The notes: a model not told the origin generated them from the letters alone. DNA of 64,000 nucleotides from Camellia lanceoleosa (GCA_025200525.1 CM045767.1:9841273-9905272); one strand, 5' to 3'. Counted from the stretch's first letter, positions 12,427 to 25,245 are shown. Numbers and translations: made by a program.

Positions 12427-12632
12427 TTAATGATTCACGAGCGCAAACAAGGACAAAACCAGTGACAAGCACACGACAGTGGTAGAGATCAACAATGAGA
12501 ATGTAGATTCGGTGTCTATGTCGCGACTGTTGGTGTCGGAGTTATTACGAATTCTTGAGCCGATACAATAGCAAAGAAGATTGCTACAGCAAAGAACACA
12601 ACCAAAGCCTTGAATAAACTCATATTCGCCAT
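12427..12632 (-). pseudogene. Arabinogalactan-peptide-like gene with one frameshift
   Basis: From the ATG at 12632 the minus strand encodes 38 residues up to TAG at 12516-12518: MANMSLFK, a hydrophobic stretch ending IVSAQ (a good signal peptide and cleavage site), then a short Thr/Pro segment (ITPTPTVAT). In another frame the same strand continues, with no stop, through an acidic/Ser/Thr linker into a hydrophobic C-terminus ending SLFALVNH and stop TAA at 12427-12429. That tail looks like a GPI-anchor signal. The combined layout and about 67-residue size match small arabinogalactan peptides, secreted and lipid-anchored cell-wall proteins, although the usual APAP motif is TPTP here. A one-base deficit near 12518 separates the halves, so it is a pseudogene or an assembly error. 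Upstream CT-rich tracts could be its 5' leader. An LTR-like fragment abuts its 3' end. Confidence 0.45.
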
Positions 12633-12697
12633 TGCAGATCAGTTATATATAAGTATATATAGAGAGAGAAAAAGTTGGCCTTAGATGTATAAGATAG

Positions 12698-12701
<4 letters not shown>

Positions 12702-12739
<38 letters not shown>

Positions 12740-12802
12740 GATCAATCGACGGGACGACAGTTGCGGAGGTCGTTAGTCTGAGGCGATGGCAACAATAGAG
12801 GT

Positions 12803-12842
<40 letters not shown>
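12702..12842. repeat. Two GA microsatellites (12702-12736 and 12804-12842)
   Basis: Two GA runs are separated by about 67 bases of GC-richer sequence. On the minus strand they read as CT runs upstream of the AGP-like ATG, where plant promoters and 5' leaders often carry CT repeats. Confidence 0.85.
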
Positions 12843-12844
<2 letters not shown>

Positions 12845-12899
12845 GAAAGGAATTTGTGCTTCTGAACCGTAGTTACAAAATATATATACATAGGGGTAG

Positions 12900-15800
12900 T
12901 TTGGTCATTTCATCTAAGCATGTCCTTATGGACAAACTATTTTAGAGCTTGAACTTTTGACCAAACAAAATTTAAATTTGGATTTATGGACTAAGTGCCC
13001 TTTAATTTATGTAATACTTAATTCCCGTTTTATTAATAATTTGTTAATTGTATAGATGAAAAATTAATAATGTCATATTTTTTATACTGAAATATATATC
13101 TTACCTTTATTTATTTTTGTGTCTACAAATTATATGTACTAGTTTCAATCGTTTTAGTTTTATTAAAAGAAAAGTTGATGTAATTATGTCAAATTTATGG
13201 CAATTTATTGTAATTTTTTTTTTTAAATTCAAAGATAGTTAGTGTAATTTACCCTTTTTATTTTTATTTTTAGTTTTTGTTTTGGGTTTTGCACTAACAA
13301 GGTTAGTTTTGTTTTACTAGTTCAATTTCTTATAAAACTTTAGGTCATTATCAAGAAAATTAATAAGAGAAAATGAATTCAACAATAATTCATATTAGGG
13401 TCAATCATAAAGAAACAATGAAAATGGGAGAATGAGGTACCATATAAATGTGGCTTTTTTGGACTTTTTACTAGTGCCTTGGACCTAACTTCACACATCA
13501 CCAGCCATTATAAAGAGAACCCAATATATATACATACATAATATATATTAAAAATCATGGGTGTGGATTGCACACCATCTGTAATTTTACACAAAATGAC
13601 ATGCAGCTTGTTTGGTTTTATAACTCAAGATTCACTTTTTAAAAAATTAAGTTTTTTATTTTTTATATTTTTTTTTGTTTTATTGAATTTTTTAATATTT
13701 TCAGCAATTTTTTTAAATTTTGTAGATATAATTAACATAAATACACTTAAATGTATAATATTTGTGAAATTTTTTTTAAAAAAATTCACTAAATACAAAT
13801 ATATATATATATATATATATGAAAATTCAATACATTTTTTGTATTCTTGTGTATTTATTGATATTTTAAAATATATATTTTTTTTTTCAAATATTTTACT
13901 TTTTAGATATATCTAACTAAGGTGCATCTAAAAAAGTAAAAAAATTGCTTAAAATTTTAAAAATATTCACTAAAAATAAAAAAATATAATAACAAAAAAC
14001 TCAATTTTCAAAAAATTGAAACCAAACATAGTAATAAGTTTCACGAATTTACATAAGTGACCTCACAAAAATGCGTAAGTTCAATACAAATTTGCATAAT
14101 CACATAAGTTTTTATGAACTTACATAAATTTATATTCAACTTATGTATTTTTGTATGATCACTTATATAAATTCATGAAAACTTACCTAATTTTGTATAG
14201 AATAGCATATAGTTTACATTGCACACCGGAGCATTAAAACTCATACACACACAAAAATATTAAATAATAATAATTCAGATTTTAGTTTTTCAGAATGTCT
14301 TCTTTTATGTTTAGTTTACTGAAAAAAAAAATACTTGATAACTCGAATTTGTGTGGTTCGAATGACTCGAAAACATTCGAGCCATTCGAATTATAAAAAT
14401 TCAAACTACGAAGTATTGTTGTAAAAAAAAATACAAATACAATTATTATTTACCATTATATAAAAATGATAATTTCATATAAAAGTTAAAGAGTGTGACA
14501 ATTTTATTTCAATAAACCAAACTCTGCTAAACCTGTTGGTTAAAAAGACTCTTTAATTAGCTGCAAAGAAAACTAGAGTAATCAAGCTGGACCTCCCCAT
14601 TCACACGCCAGCAGTGCCGTGCAATGAACCAAAGGCAAAGTTAATTTTAGATGTTTTCCACTGCACCCACATGGGTGATCAATATGTTTCTTTGTTTGCG
14701 AGTTTTCAAACATCCTACAAACAAGCAAGCATTTATTCGATAGTCTCAAAGCACTCACGGGACACCCATTTACTGTGATATGTAAACTCATTTTTGTTAA
14801 GTAATTAAAAAATATTTATTTATTATGTATTATAATTTTTCATTAATTAAAAATGCCAGTAAACAATGTCACATTATAGTATGAGAGTTTCGGGAAAATT
14901 ACACTGGTGTCAATAAAAATTATATACAAAAAATAGAAAATATTATAAATATTAATAATTAATATCATAAACTTTTTCACTATTATGAAATAATTTTTAA
15001 AAACTACCCCAAATAATAATTTCCCCAAAAATTATTAGTTTAGTACTATTACATACCTCTCCCAAAAAAAATGTCAAGAATTTGAAATCAATGGCAAGAT
15101 TTATAAAGATTTGGTCACACACAAAAAAAAAGAAAAAAAAAAAACGAAAAAGAAAACTTTAAATACACATCAAGATCTATTTTTTATGGTAATTTTTGCT
15201 AACTTTTTTGGGGAAATATTATAAAAGTGGGAAGTCAAAAAAAATAATTACAAATTCAGAAAAGTATAACACTCATTTGCAATTATTTTTTCTTCTTCTC
15301 ACTTTTTTTAATCTTTTTCCAATTTTTTTTGGTTCCTTAGTCTTTTTTTTATTAGTTAGAACTAGCATATTACCTGTGCACGGATACAAATAAATAATCA
15401 AAAATCAGAATAAAATCAATTAAATTTTATTCATGTTTTTTAAAAAAAATTTTTCCAAAGTTACGCATAAGAGAAGATTTTTATTTTGATGTCATTAATT
15501 GTGTGTTCTAAATTCTTAATAAAAAATTACATGTCATAATTTAATTGGTAAAAATTAAAGAATAAATTGCAAAAATTATATTTAATATAAAATATAAATA
15601 CATTTCGTTTTATAAGTTTCATAATTTTAATTTACCATACGATAGTAGTAAACTAAATTTATTAATATACTATTTTTTTCTTATTTTGTTAAGCTTAAAA
15701 AATTTTCTACTCAAAATTGTTAATTGTCGTATGTCATAACTGTTATGTAAAAATGAATTAGAATTGACTTGTGGTGTTTGACTAAATATTAGAAGTGACC

Positions 15801-17345
15801 TAAAAGCTACTCGACTCAATATTTATGCTAATATGACATTCATTTAATCATTAAAAATTGTCTTTATTGGTTCGTGTCCGGTATGAGTTAGTTTAGGAGT
15901 TTCAATATTAGATTAAATATTAGCTTAAAAGATCTAATTTGCGTTGATTTTTTTTCCAACAATTCTTGGTTTAAGCTATAATAAATCATATTTTAATAAC
16001 TCAATATCATAAATAATAATAATAATAATAATAATAATAACCTTGATATTTATGGTGCTTTTTATCGATCAATAAAAACATTTATAAATATTAAGAGAAT
16101 TACATTTGAACAAATTCTAACATAAAATTTTTACTTTACAACTTTAAGACATACACATTTTCTTTTACTCTTGAGATAGCAACTAAAATAAATGTCAATC
16201 ATTATTATATGGCGAGACGTGTGTGATAAGAGTTTGTAATACACAATTTTAAAAAGTAATATTAATTCAAAAATTTTAGTATGGAAAATGTGTACCCAAC
16301 TTTATGTTATGTTTGATTCATTGATTTGGGTAGGAATTTAGAACAAGTAAGAAGAAAAAAAAAAAGATGAAATGTGAATGAAATATAATTACATTTTACC
16401 CAATTTCACATACCTTTTTCATTTTTTTTTTCAAAATTTCTATCCAAAATCATGAATCAAATACATCATCAATGTTTGAAAGGAGTTTTGAATCCTTTAT
16501 TGTATTAATATACACTATCTAAAAAAAATCTATATAATATTTGATAGGAGAAGCAAATTCTTAAAATGAATCATCAATTACATTATAAGAAAATAAAAGT
16601 TAGCCAATAATTTTTTTTATTATTTAAAAAAATTAAAGATCAAGAGAAATAAATTATGGAAGATATGAATTGATTCATATATTTTATTGGTACAAAAATC
16701 TAAATTTTAAAACTGATCATTTTCAAATTTCTAAATTGATTTATTTTATTTTTTTTAATGATTCAATAAAAACTATAAGTTTTTTTTATTATTATTTTAA
16801 AACTGATTAGTTAACTTTTTTTTAAAAATTCTAAATTTAAATTTATAAATAGATCAATTAACTTCCTTTTGAAATGTATAAATTAAGTTATAATAAGATT
16901 TTTTTTTAATAATTCAATAAAAGTTAGAAAATAGAAGATTTTTTAATTATTTAAAAAATAAAATTTTTTAAAAATTAGTATGAGAGTTTTGAATTTCACT
17001 AGTTTCTTCTCATCAGAAATCTTATTTCCCTTGATGTATAATACAGATAGATGTCATGTTGCATTGTGTGAGCGATATTTTTTTATCAATAAAAAACAAC
17101 ACCACATATTAAGTAAGTTATATTTTGTTATATTTTTTTTACATAATTGATTTGGAATACTAGGGTGCCACATGATGGTACTGCTCACCAATCACAAATC
17201 ATTATGTCTTTTTTATGTTCTTCAATCATCTAATATAAAATCGTAAGTTCTTTCACTTTTATCAATCTCAATACATGTACAGCGTTACACAACTAACCAG
17301 TAACTTCTTATTTTCTTGAAACATGAGACATGGTAAATGCAGCAC
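12900..17345. other. AT-rich intergenic region
   Basis: No supported gene. Contains a TA run at 13801-13820, a small hairpin at 14356-14391, poly-A tracts around 15121-15144 and an AAT microsatellite at 16011-16040. A GC-richer patch at 14585-14800 carries a 69-residue minus-strand ORF that I do not recognise; it has no visible domain and may be chance. Confidence 0.6.
14356..14391. repeat. 16-bp arm hairpin
   Basis: GTTCGAATGACTCGAA is followed after 4 bases by TTCGAGCCATTCGAAT, its reverse complement with two mismatches. A CTCGAATTTGTG-like half-site precedes it. Function unknown. Confidence 0.6.
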
Positions 17346-17499
17346 TCACATTTAGGGATGGCAATGGGAGTTAATGAGATGGATATTAATTTTTCATCCC
17401 CATTCCCCTATAATTATTTTTTCCCATTCCCCATTGGTACTACCCTCCCCATCTCCTAATGGGTTTGGATATTCCCCAACCCAACTTGACCCCCCCTTT

Positions 17500-19370
17500 T
17501 CTTTTCTTTTTTTAAAGATTCACAACCAAAACTAAATATACATTCAATCTCTTTTTATTTTTTATTTTTATTTTTTTTAAGGTTCACAACCATTTTTTTT
17601 TTTAAAGATTCACAACCAAAACTAAATATAGATTTAGTCTTATTTTATTTTATTTGGCTCAACAACAAAATCAAATACACATTAATTAATATTGTCACAT
17701 TATTCTTGTCAAATTTTCTGTATATCTAAAATTTTTAAAATTGATTTCGAAAAATTCAATCTTAACCAAAGCTAAATACACATTCAATTTTTATTTTATT
17801 TTATTTTATTTTATTTTATTTTTTTAAGATTCACAATCAAAGCTAAATATACATTCAATCTTATTTTATTTTATTTGGCTCAACAACAAAATCAAATACA
17901 CATTAATTAACATTATCACATTATTTTTGTCAAATTTTATGTATATCTAGAATTTTTTAAATTTATTTAGAAAAATTCTATTCCTACAAAAAAATTCCAT
18001 CTTCTTTTTTAATTTTTTTTAATTTTATGTATCTCCTTCTCCTCTCTATTAATTGATCTTCGATAATCTGAAGGTGAGTTATTGCTTTCGTTTCCATCTT
18101 CTTCTTCTTTTTTTTTTTTTTTAAAAAAAAAATTTATTTGCATTTATAGAATGAATTTTCTTATTTCAATATCTCCTGCAATTGTTTTATTGGATTTCTT
18201 TATGATTTAATGGTAACCTTAGATTGAATTTTTCAATTTTCATCTTAACTAGTGATCACCTTAATTGAAATTTTGTACATTTTTGTCTTCAATTTTCATG
18301 TTTTGATTATGATTAATTGCGCGTTTTTGATCAATAGTCACAATCTTGTCATCGCTAGATTGTCGTCATCACAAATCGTCGTTGCTGTAGTGAGAGAATG
18401 AAAGAAAGTGAGAATTAGAACTCTAATTGTCAACAGAGTAGGGATGTCAATGGATAACCTACCATGTGGGTATCCATGGAGATCCAACCTAAATACTGGG
18501 TTTCTCATTTTTTTTTGTCTGTCGGGTAGGGTAAGTGATATTCTTTAAATCTCAACCGGGGATGGGTACCCACTAATTTCCCCATATATTTTTTTTAGAT
18601 ACATCGAAAAATAATTTCTCCATAAGTTTTCACTACTCTGTTGACAATTAGAGTTCTAATTCTCACTCTCTGTCATCCTCTCACTACAGCAATGCAATTT
18701 GCGGTGACGACAATCTAGCGATGACAAAATTGTGACTATCGATAAAAAATGTGCAATTAAAACCAAAACATGAAAATTGAAGACAGTAATGTACAAAATT
18801 TTAATTAAGGTGATTGCTAGTTAAGATGAAATTGAGAAATTCAATCTAAGGTTACCATTAAATCAGAGAGAAATCCAATAAAACAATTGCAGGAGATATT
18901 GAAACTAGAAAATTCATTCTATAAATGTAAATAAAATTTTTTAAAGGAAGAAGAAGAAGAAGAAGAAGAAGAAGATGGAAACAAGAGTAATAACTCACCT
19001 TCAGATTATTGAAGATCAAATAATAGAGAGGAGAAGGAGATACATAAAATTAAAAAAGAAGAAGGAATTTTTTTGTAGGAATAGAATTTTTCTAAATAAA
19101 TTTAAAAATTTTTAGATATATATAAAATTTGACAAGAATTATGTGACAATGTTAGTTAATGTGTATTTGATTTTGTTGTTGAGCTAAATAAAATAAAATA
19201 AAATAAGATTGAATATATATTTAGTTTTGGTTGTGAATCTTATAAAAATAAAAAATAAATAAAAATGGTTGTGAACCTTTAAAAAAAAAAATTTTAAAAA
19301 GAAAAGAAAAAAGATTGAATGTATATTTAGGTTTTGGTTGTGAATCTTTAAAAAAAAAATATATATATGG
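17500..19370. repeat. Large inverted repeat, arms ~0.75-0.95 kb
   Basis: The left arm (about 17500-18441) and right arm (18631-19370) are reverse complements over most of their length. The innermost match is GTCAACAGAGTAG at 18428-18441 against CTACTCTGTTGAC at 18631-18644, leaving a loop of about 190 bases. Shared landmarks include the AAGGTGAGTTATTGC/ACTCACCTTCAG block and the GTTGTTGAGC(C/T)AAATAAAAT block. The left arm also has an internal direct duplication (about 17600-17740 against 17825-17960). The loop (18442-18590) is itself an inverted, diverged copy of 19370-19530, so the structure probably arose from two GGGATGNCAATGG-type transposons in opposite orientation. No coding capacity. 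Confidence 0.8.
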
Positions 19371-19875
19371 GAAAATTAGTGGGTACCCATTCTCAACCCA
19401 TCCCCCGTGGATATTTAAAAAATATCATTTACCCTACCCGACCGATAAGAAAAAAGGAAAAAATCCATGTATTTGGGTTGGGTCTCCATGAATATCCATA
19501 GGGTAAGTTATCCATTACCATTCTTACTTACATTTCTGTTAACAAAAAACGAGACCAGATTGAAACATAATTTGCCATTTTCACTAGTTTTTCTTTCTTT
19601 GCCACCGGATTATAAGTTTTTTTTTTTCCCGACTTATCTTTGTTTTTACTATTTTTTTTTTTTTTTATAAATAATGTCAAAATTTTACATTTTGTAATTT
19701 CATCTAGATTGGATGACTTTAATTTTTTTTAAAAACTTCACTAATGATGGAAAAAACTATAGTGTACACCTCTTAAATGGTATGTATCGTATACACCTTA
19801 TAATTAAATAAGCGAAATTGTATAATTTTATACTTTTTGAGTCGTAACTAAAATAAATCAATAAATAAATAATAA

Positions 19876-20765
19876 CCAAGGTTCTGAAAAGCGATTCTTG
19901 CGGTCGTCAGAACTTGATAGCAGTGGCGTGGTTGTGGTTACGGGTCGTAGCATAGCAGTTCTTGTAACCTAAAATTGTGAATTTTTTTATTTTTAGCACA
20001 ATTTAAAAAAAACTTACCGATACGCATATTTTTTTTCCGTGATCATATTTATTGGGTTTAAAATAAATATTGATCAATTTTTGTAAATTTTTAAGTATGA
20101 TCCAATATATTTTATATTTTTAAATCACTATAAACTGAGTTTTTTATATTTTATTTTAATAATTAATAACTTTATATTATACAAAAAATCCATCACTAAC
20201 TATTATATATAAAATAAACAATGACAAAAGTAAGAGAATAAATAAGAGCCTATATATATATATATACATATTTTAACCAAGCCAAATAGATAATAACCAC
20301 ATTTATTATTATTATTATTATTATTATTAAACAATATATAGATAGACACACACAAACAAAATGGTTGAGTGATAGCAGCTGAATAGAATAGTATAGATAT
20401 TACAGTTTCAACAAATTAATAACATGTTCTTCATCTTCCATCTTTTCTCTCTATCTCTTGCTCCTCCATCTTCTCTCTTTATCTTCCATATTCTCTCTAT
20501 CCCTCTTCCACTATTTTCAGGTTTTTTTTTTTTTTTTTTGTGTGTTTTTTTTAAAGAAACAGTTCGAAACTGTTACGTATCAGTGCGTAATAGGCCGTTA
20601 TGATTGTTACGGTGTGTAACAGGCCGTTACGACTATTACGACACCGTTACGACAGTCGCTACAGCCAACACACCTGTGAATCTTAATCACATTGCAAAAG
20701 CGGCCGTAATGGCGGAAACCATCAAAACCGTCACATAACGGTTGCGGCCGCTTTTTAAACCTTGG
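19876..20765. mobile_element. Nonautonomous TIR DNA transposon, 890 bp, TSD TAA
   Basis: The left end CCAAGGTTCTGAAAAGCG and right end CGCTTTTTAAACCTTGG are inverted repeats with a few mismatches. They are flanked by TAA on both sides (19873-19875 and 20766-20768). The right subterminal part is GC-rich with repeated CGTTACGAC-type motifs. No transposase ORF is present. A 3-bp TWA duplication fits PIF/Harbinger, but the terminal sequence does not let me assign the superfamily. The flanks on both sides look like one interrupted AT-rich element. Confidence 0.68.
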
Positions 20766-21082
20766 TAATAACTAAACAACACATAAGATATAACCAAATA
20801 TTTCATGAATTATAACTAAAATAAGATCATAACTAAAGAAGAAATGACATAACTTAGGGATGCATATGGTATGAGGTGTTTATAGTATAATTTTCGGATA
20901 AAAATTTCGGGATAAAAATAACCAAATTTTATACAAAAATATATTTTTTTTATTAGAAACATATACTCGTTTTGTTTTGGAAAAATATTTGAGAACTGAA
21001 ATTTTTTTTCCTAATCTGACTTATAATAACATGATAAGTGTTAACTTTTGATTTATCATACACTCAAACATATATAGGAATT

Positions 21083-21475
21083 GGGGTGCCTGCTGTGCAC
21101 CCAGCATAGCAGGCACTGTTGTGCAGCTTTATGGGCTTAATTCGAGATCCGTTTTGATAATCCGAACCATTCACATTTTAGAGTATATCGTGTAAAACAT
21201 ACCTATAAAACATTAAGTTAATCAGATATTGTAAACCCTTTCATCCACTCACATTTGTGTTCATTTTAATACTTTAAATCACAATATCATTTATTTTTGA
21301 AGATACAAATGTGAGTGGATAAAAAGGTTAACGATATTCGATTAACTTAATTTTTTACAGATATGTTCTACTCGATATACTCTAAAATATGAATGATTCG
21401 GATTATCAAAATAGATCCCGAAATAAGCTCATAAGGTCGCATAACAAGATTTATCTTGGTGCCTGTGAGCACCTA
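21083..21475. repeat. Foldback element, arms ~180 bp
   Basis: Left-arm landmarks ATCCGTTTTGATAATCCGAA and CACTCACATTTGTGT recur inverted in the right arm (GATTATCAAAATAGATC and CAAATGTGAGTGGATAA). The pairing covers most of the interval and leaves a short loop near 21275. The outer edges (GGTGCCTGCTGTGCACC, GGTGCCTGTGAGCACC) also pair. Noncoding. A related element lies at 30465-30815. Confidence 0.75.
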
Positions 21476-21689
21476 AACTCACATAGGCCTTGTTTGGAAA
21501 CAGGTTTTTTTAGTAACTTTTTGGCTTTTTAACTAAAATATGATATAAAAAAACTAGTATATTTGGAATGATTTTTTTGATTTTTTACGAAAAAATGTGC
21601 AAAAAGTAGAGAGAAAATGAAATCTTTGACTTTTTGGTATAGGTTATTGGCTTTTTAATTTTTTTAGTATTTTTTTGAATTTTTTAGAA

Positions 21690-23705
21690 CTTGATGGCCA
21701 ATTGTATGAGGAGAATCTCAAGGGAAGTACTTGGAGATTCGAAAGGGACGAGACCCAGCTCTAGGGAAACTTGGTGGTAAAGATAAGAGGTTCAAGCGGT
21801 AGTTAAGACAAAAAAAGAGTGCTTTAAAAAGTGGCAGAAGGATAGAACTGAGGAAAACCTTAAGAGCTATAGATTGGCTAATAAGGAGGTCAAAAAAGTA
21901 GTGAGAGAGACGAAGTTAAAAGCTTATGATAACCTATACACTAAACTGGATAGTAAAGAGGAAGAGAAGAGGATATGCAAACTTGCTAAGATACGAGAGA
22001 GGAAAACAAGAAATTTTAATCAAATTAAGTGCATCAAGAATGAGAATTCTAAGGTATTGGTGAATGATAAAGCGATTAAGAAAAGATGGAAGAACTATTT
22101 TGAGAAACTATTAAACAAGGAACATGGATATACGACAATAGAGGAAGAAATGTCCAGTAATATGATAAACTAAGACTATAGGTTTTATTGTAGGATTAGG
22201 AACTTTGAATTGGAGATTGCACTTAAGAAGATGAAATCAAATAAGACTTTAGGACCCGATGATATCTTTCTTGAAGCTTGGAAGTGCTTGGGTAAAAAAG
22301 GGGTTGCTTGGTTGACTAAGTTGTTTAGCAAAATTTTGTTAACTAGGAACATACCAGATGAGTGGAGGAAGAATATTTTAGTGTCAATATATAAGAATAA
22401 AGGAGATGTCCAAAATTACAACAACTATAGAGGAATCAAGCTAATGTGTCATATAATGAAAGTCTGGGAAAGGGTGATGGAACATTGATTGTGAGATATA
22501 ACAGAGGTGTCAGAGAATTAATTTGAGTTTATGCCTAACAGGTCAATAATAGAAACGATTTATCTTTTAAGGAGAGTAATAGAAAAGTATAGAGAAAAGA
22601 AAAGAAACATTCATATGGTATTTATCAACCTTGAGAAAGCATATGATAAAGTGTCACTGAGATATAATATGGTGGGTGTTAGAGAAGAAAGGGGTGACAA
22701 AATGTTACATTGATGTGATTAGGGACATGTATGAAGGGGTGGTGACCACTATTAAATCGCCTGCTGGAGAAACAAATGAATTTCCTATCACTGTTGGTTA
22801 CACCAAGGATCTACCTTAAGTCCTTATCTTTTCGCTTTAGTTATGGATGAGTTGACAAGAAATATTCAGGATGGCGTGCCATGGTGTATGCTTTTTGCAA
22901 ACGATATCGTATTAGTGGATGAGACTAAAGAAATAGCTAACACAAAGTTAGAGATTTGGAGAAAAGCTCTTGAATCGAAAGGATTCCGGATAAGCAGAAT
23001 TAAGACAGAGTACATGGAGTGTAAATTTAGTAACAGTAAGAATGAAAGCAGAGGAAAAGTGAAGATTGAGAACCAAGAACTGCCTAAGAGTGAATATTTT
23101 CGTTATTTATGGTCGATTATCACAACAGTGGGGGAGATTGATGCGGATGTGGCCAATAGGATTAAGGCGGGATGGTGTAAGTGGAGAAGTGCGTCTGGAG
23201 TACTGTGCGATAAATGAATACCCACTAAACTAAAATGTAAGTTCTATAGAATGGCTATTAGACCATCGATGTTGTATGGGACGGAGTGTTGGGCAATCAA
23301 GAAACAACATATAGATAAGATGAGTGTGGCTGAGATGAGGATGCTAAGGTGGATGTGTGGCAAAACTAGATAAAATAGAATTAAAAATGAATGTATTCGG
23401 GAATGGGTAGAAGTAACACCGATAGAAGATAAGTTGAGAGAGAATAGATTGAGATGGTTTGGTCACATTCAACGGAGACTAACAGAGGTAGTAGTGAAGA
23501 GATGCAATATTGTAACGGCAGAGGGGAGTGTTAGGGGACGGGGTAAGCCTAGATTAACGTTGGCTAACGTTGTAAATAGAGATATGGATCTACTTAATTT
23601 GACTAACGAAATGGCCTTTGATAGGGTCGCGTGGAGAAGAAGGATTCATGTAACTGACCCCATTTGATGGGACTCAAGGTTTGATTTGGTTTGGTTTGGA
23701 ATGGT
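21690..23705 (+). pseudogene. Decayed RTE-clade LINE (linker, reverse transcriptase, C-terminal tail)
   Basis: Consecutive plus-strand fragments form one broken LINE protein. The first has a charged linker and the FNQIKCIKNENSKVL block (21874-22170). The second has the RT fingers/palm, KTLGPDDI, IPDEWRKNILVSIYKNKGD and NNYRGIKLM (22210-22488). The third has INLEKAYDKV (22531-22680). The fourth has the catalytic loop LFANDIVLV (22843-23216). The last is the tail RWFGHIQRR...GRGKPRLTL...DPI (23434-23667). The endonuclease domain is missing, so the copy is 5' truncated. Frameshifts and stops occur between all fragments, and the catalytic FADD is FAND. The 3' end is a TTTGGTTTGG repeat. Clade assignment rests on these motifs recalled from the RTE family. 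Confidence 0.88.
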
Positions 23706-25017
23706 AAAAAAATAATTCAAATAACCAACCGCACTCAATTGGGATGCAATAAATTACATTGATCTTCCCAGTGATTTAGAGAAAATGCAACATACTCTCC
23801 AATTTTAGCATAATTGTATCAAGTGTTTTTTAAAATTTAATTTATATAAAACATAACTCCATTTTTAACAATAATTCATTAGTTAAATAGGTATATATAT
23901 ATATATATATATGATGTTGTCATTTTCTTTATATTGAAATGTATTTTTTCTTTATTTATGTTTGTGTTTTCATACCATGTACACTAATTTTGGTTTAGTT
24001 AGTCTTATTAAGATCAATGTAATTTTTGTCAAAATTATAAAATTTACTATATATATATTTTTAAATTTTAGAGAATTTACACTAATTTAGTTAAACTATG
24101 AAATTGATTTGATCATAAATAATGAAAAAATTACAAAGATGGGAGCAAGACTAATACTATTTTATTAACTAGATTAATGAGCCCTACATTTTGAGTTTCG
24201 TAAATTATGCATATAACATGTTATATAAGTTGCTTAGGTAACACTACACAAAGCCTCAAAAATTGCATGTTAAAATGGTATAATTTAGAGGCATCCCTTA
24301 ATTTTATTGACTTTATGCCATGCGTGTTGGTCCATTCCATATATTCTTATTGTTTGAAGATAGTCACTAAGGACACCGTAATCTCTTGTGTCACCCAACT
24401 AATTAGCTACATTACAAGCAACCATATTATTCTAAGCAACCTATTATAAATTAAAAAATTAAAAATATATATACAGTAATACTCTAAATTCAGAAAAATT
24501 ATTCAAAAAAGTACTTCAAAAAAAGAAATCAATTGCTTACATTTATTGCTCATATTACCCACATCCCATTAATTTTAAATTTACACTATATGCTCAATTT
24601 TAGGATAAGATATGATTCAAAATAAAGTTTCGTAAACCATAACATATATATATATACTAGCGACAAACTCGTGCTAGCATGGAATGATTTTTTTTTTTTT
24701 AAATACAAATATTATAAAATAAAATAATTCATCATATTTATTTGAATTCTATAAAGCAATTTTTATTAACATAAAATAGTTCAATAATTTTAAATTAACT
24801 ATTAAAATTTAATTGTTAAAACAATGTCAAATTTCATTAAGAACTATTATATTCTATATTGATTAAGTGAATTGTCAACTAAGTATATTTGGTATAGGGA
24901 TATCAACCGAGTTAAGGTCAGATTGAGCTGAACTATATAGAAAGATTATATGTCAAGTCAACCCCAACACAGCATCAGGATTAATATAGACATCCTAAAC
25001 CTAACCTTAAAAAGATT
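23706..25017. other. AT-rich intergenic region
   Basis: No gene seen. It includes TA microsatellites (23893-23912, 24045-24060), the dispersed repeat related to 6985-7260, and at 24655-24685 the phrase ACTAGCGACAAACTCGTGCTAGC, a weak palindrome. The 80-residue ORF at 24207-24449 shows no family features. Confidence 0.6.
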
Positions 25018-25245
25018 TCTAACTATTGAAAAGTACCACTTTACCCCCTAAACTATAAAACTATATAAATTGACCTTCTAAACTATTTGCGTATTTCACT
25101 TTGACCCCTTCTGTTAGGAGATCCAACTGATACGTTTTTTTTTATAATTTAGGGGATCCATTTGTATAGTTTTATAGTTTAGGGGCAAAGTAATACTTCT
25201 CAATATATAGTTTAGAGGATCAAAATGATATTTTTCAATAGTTTA
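25018..25245. repeat. Foldback MITE-like element
   Basis: The left side (AACTATTGAAAAGTACCAC, CCCCTAAACTATAAAACTAT) recurs inverted on the right (ATAGTTTTATAGTTTAGGGG, TTTTTCAATAGTTTAGG). The element is short and noncoding with terminal inverted repeats. Confidence 0.65.

Noticed and set aside
13557..13916. 119-residue plus ORF rich in Phe/Ile
   Set aside because: Arises from T-rich and AT microsatellite DNA; no family resemblance.
14582..14791. 69-residue minus ORF with several Cys and His
   Set aside because: Composition is less biased than its surroundings, but spacing fits no zinc-binding family I know and no exons flank it.
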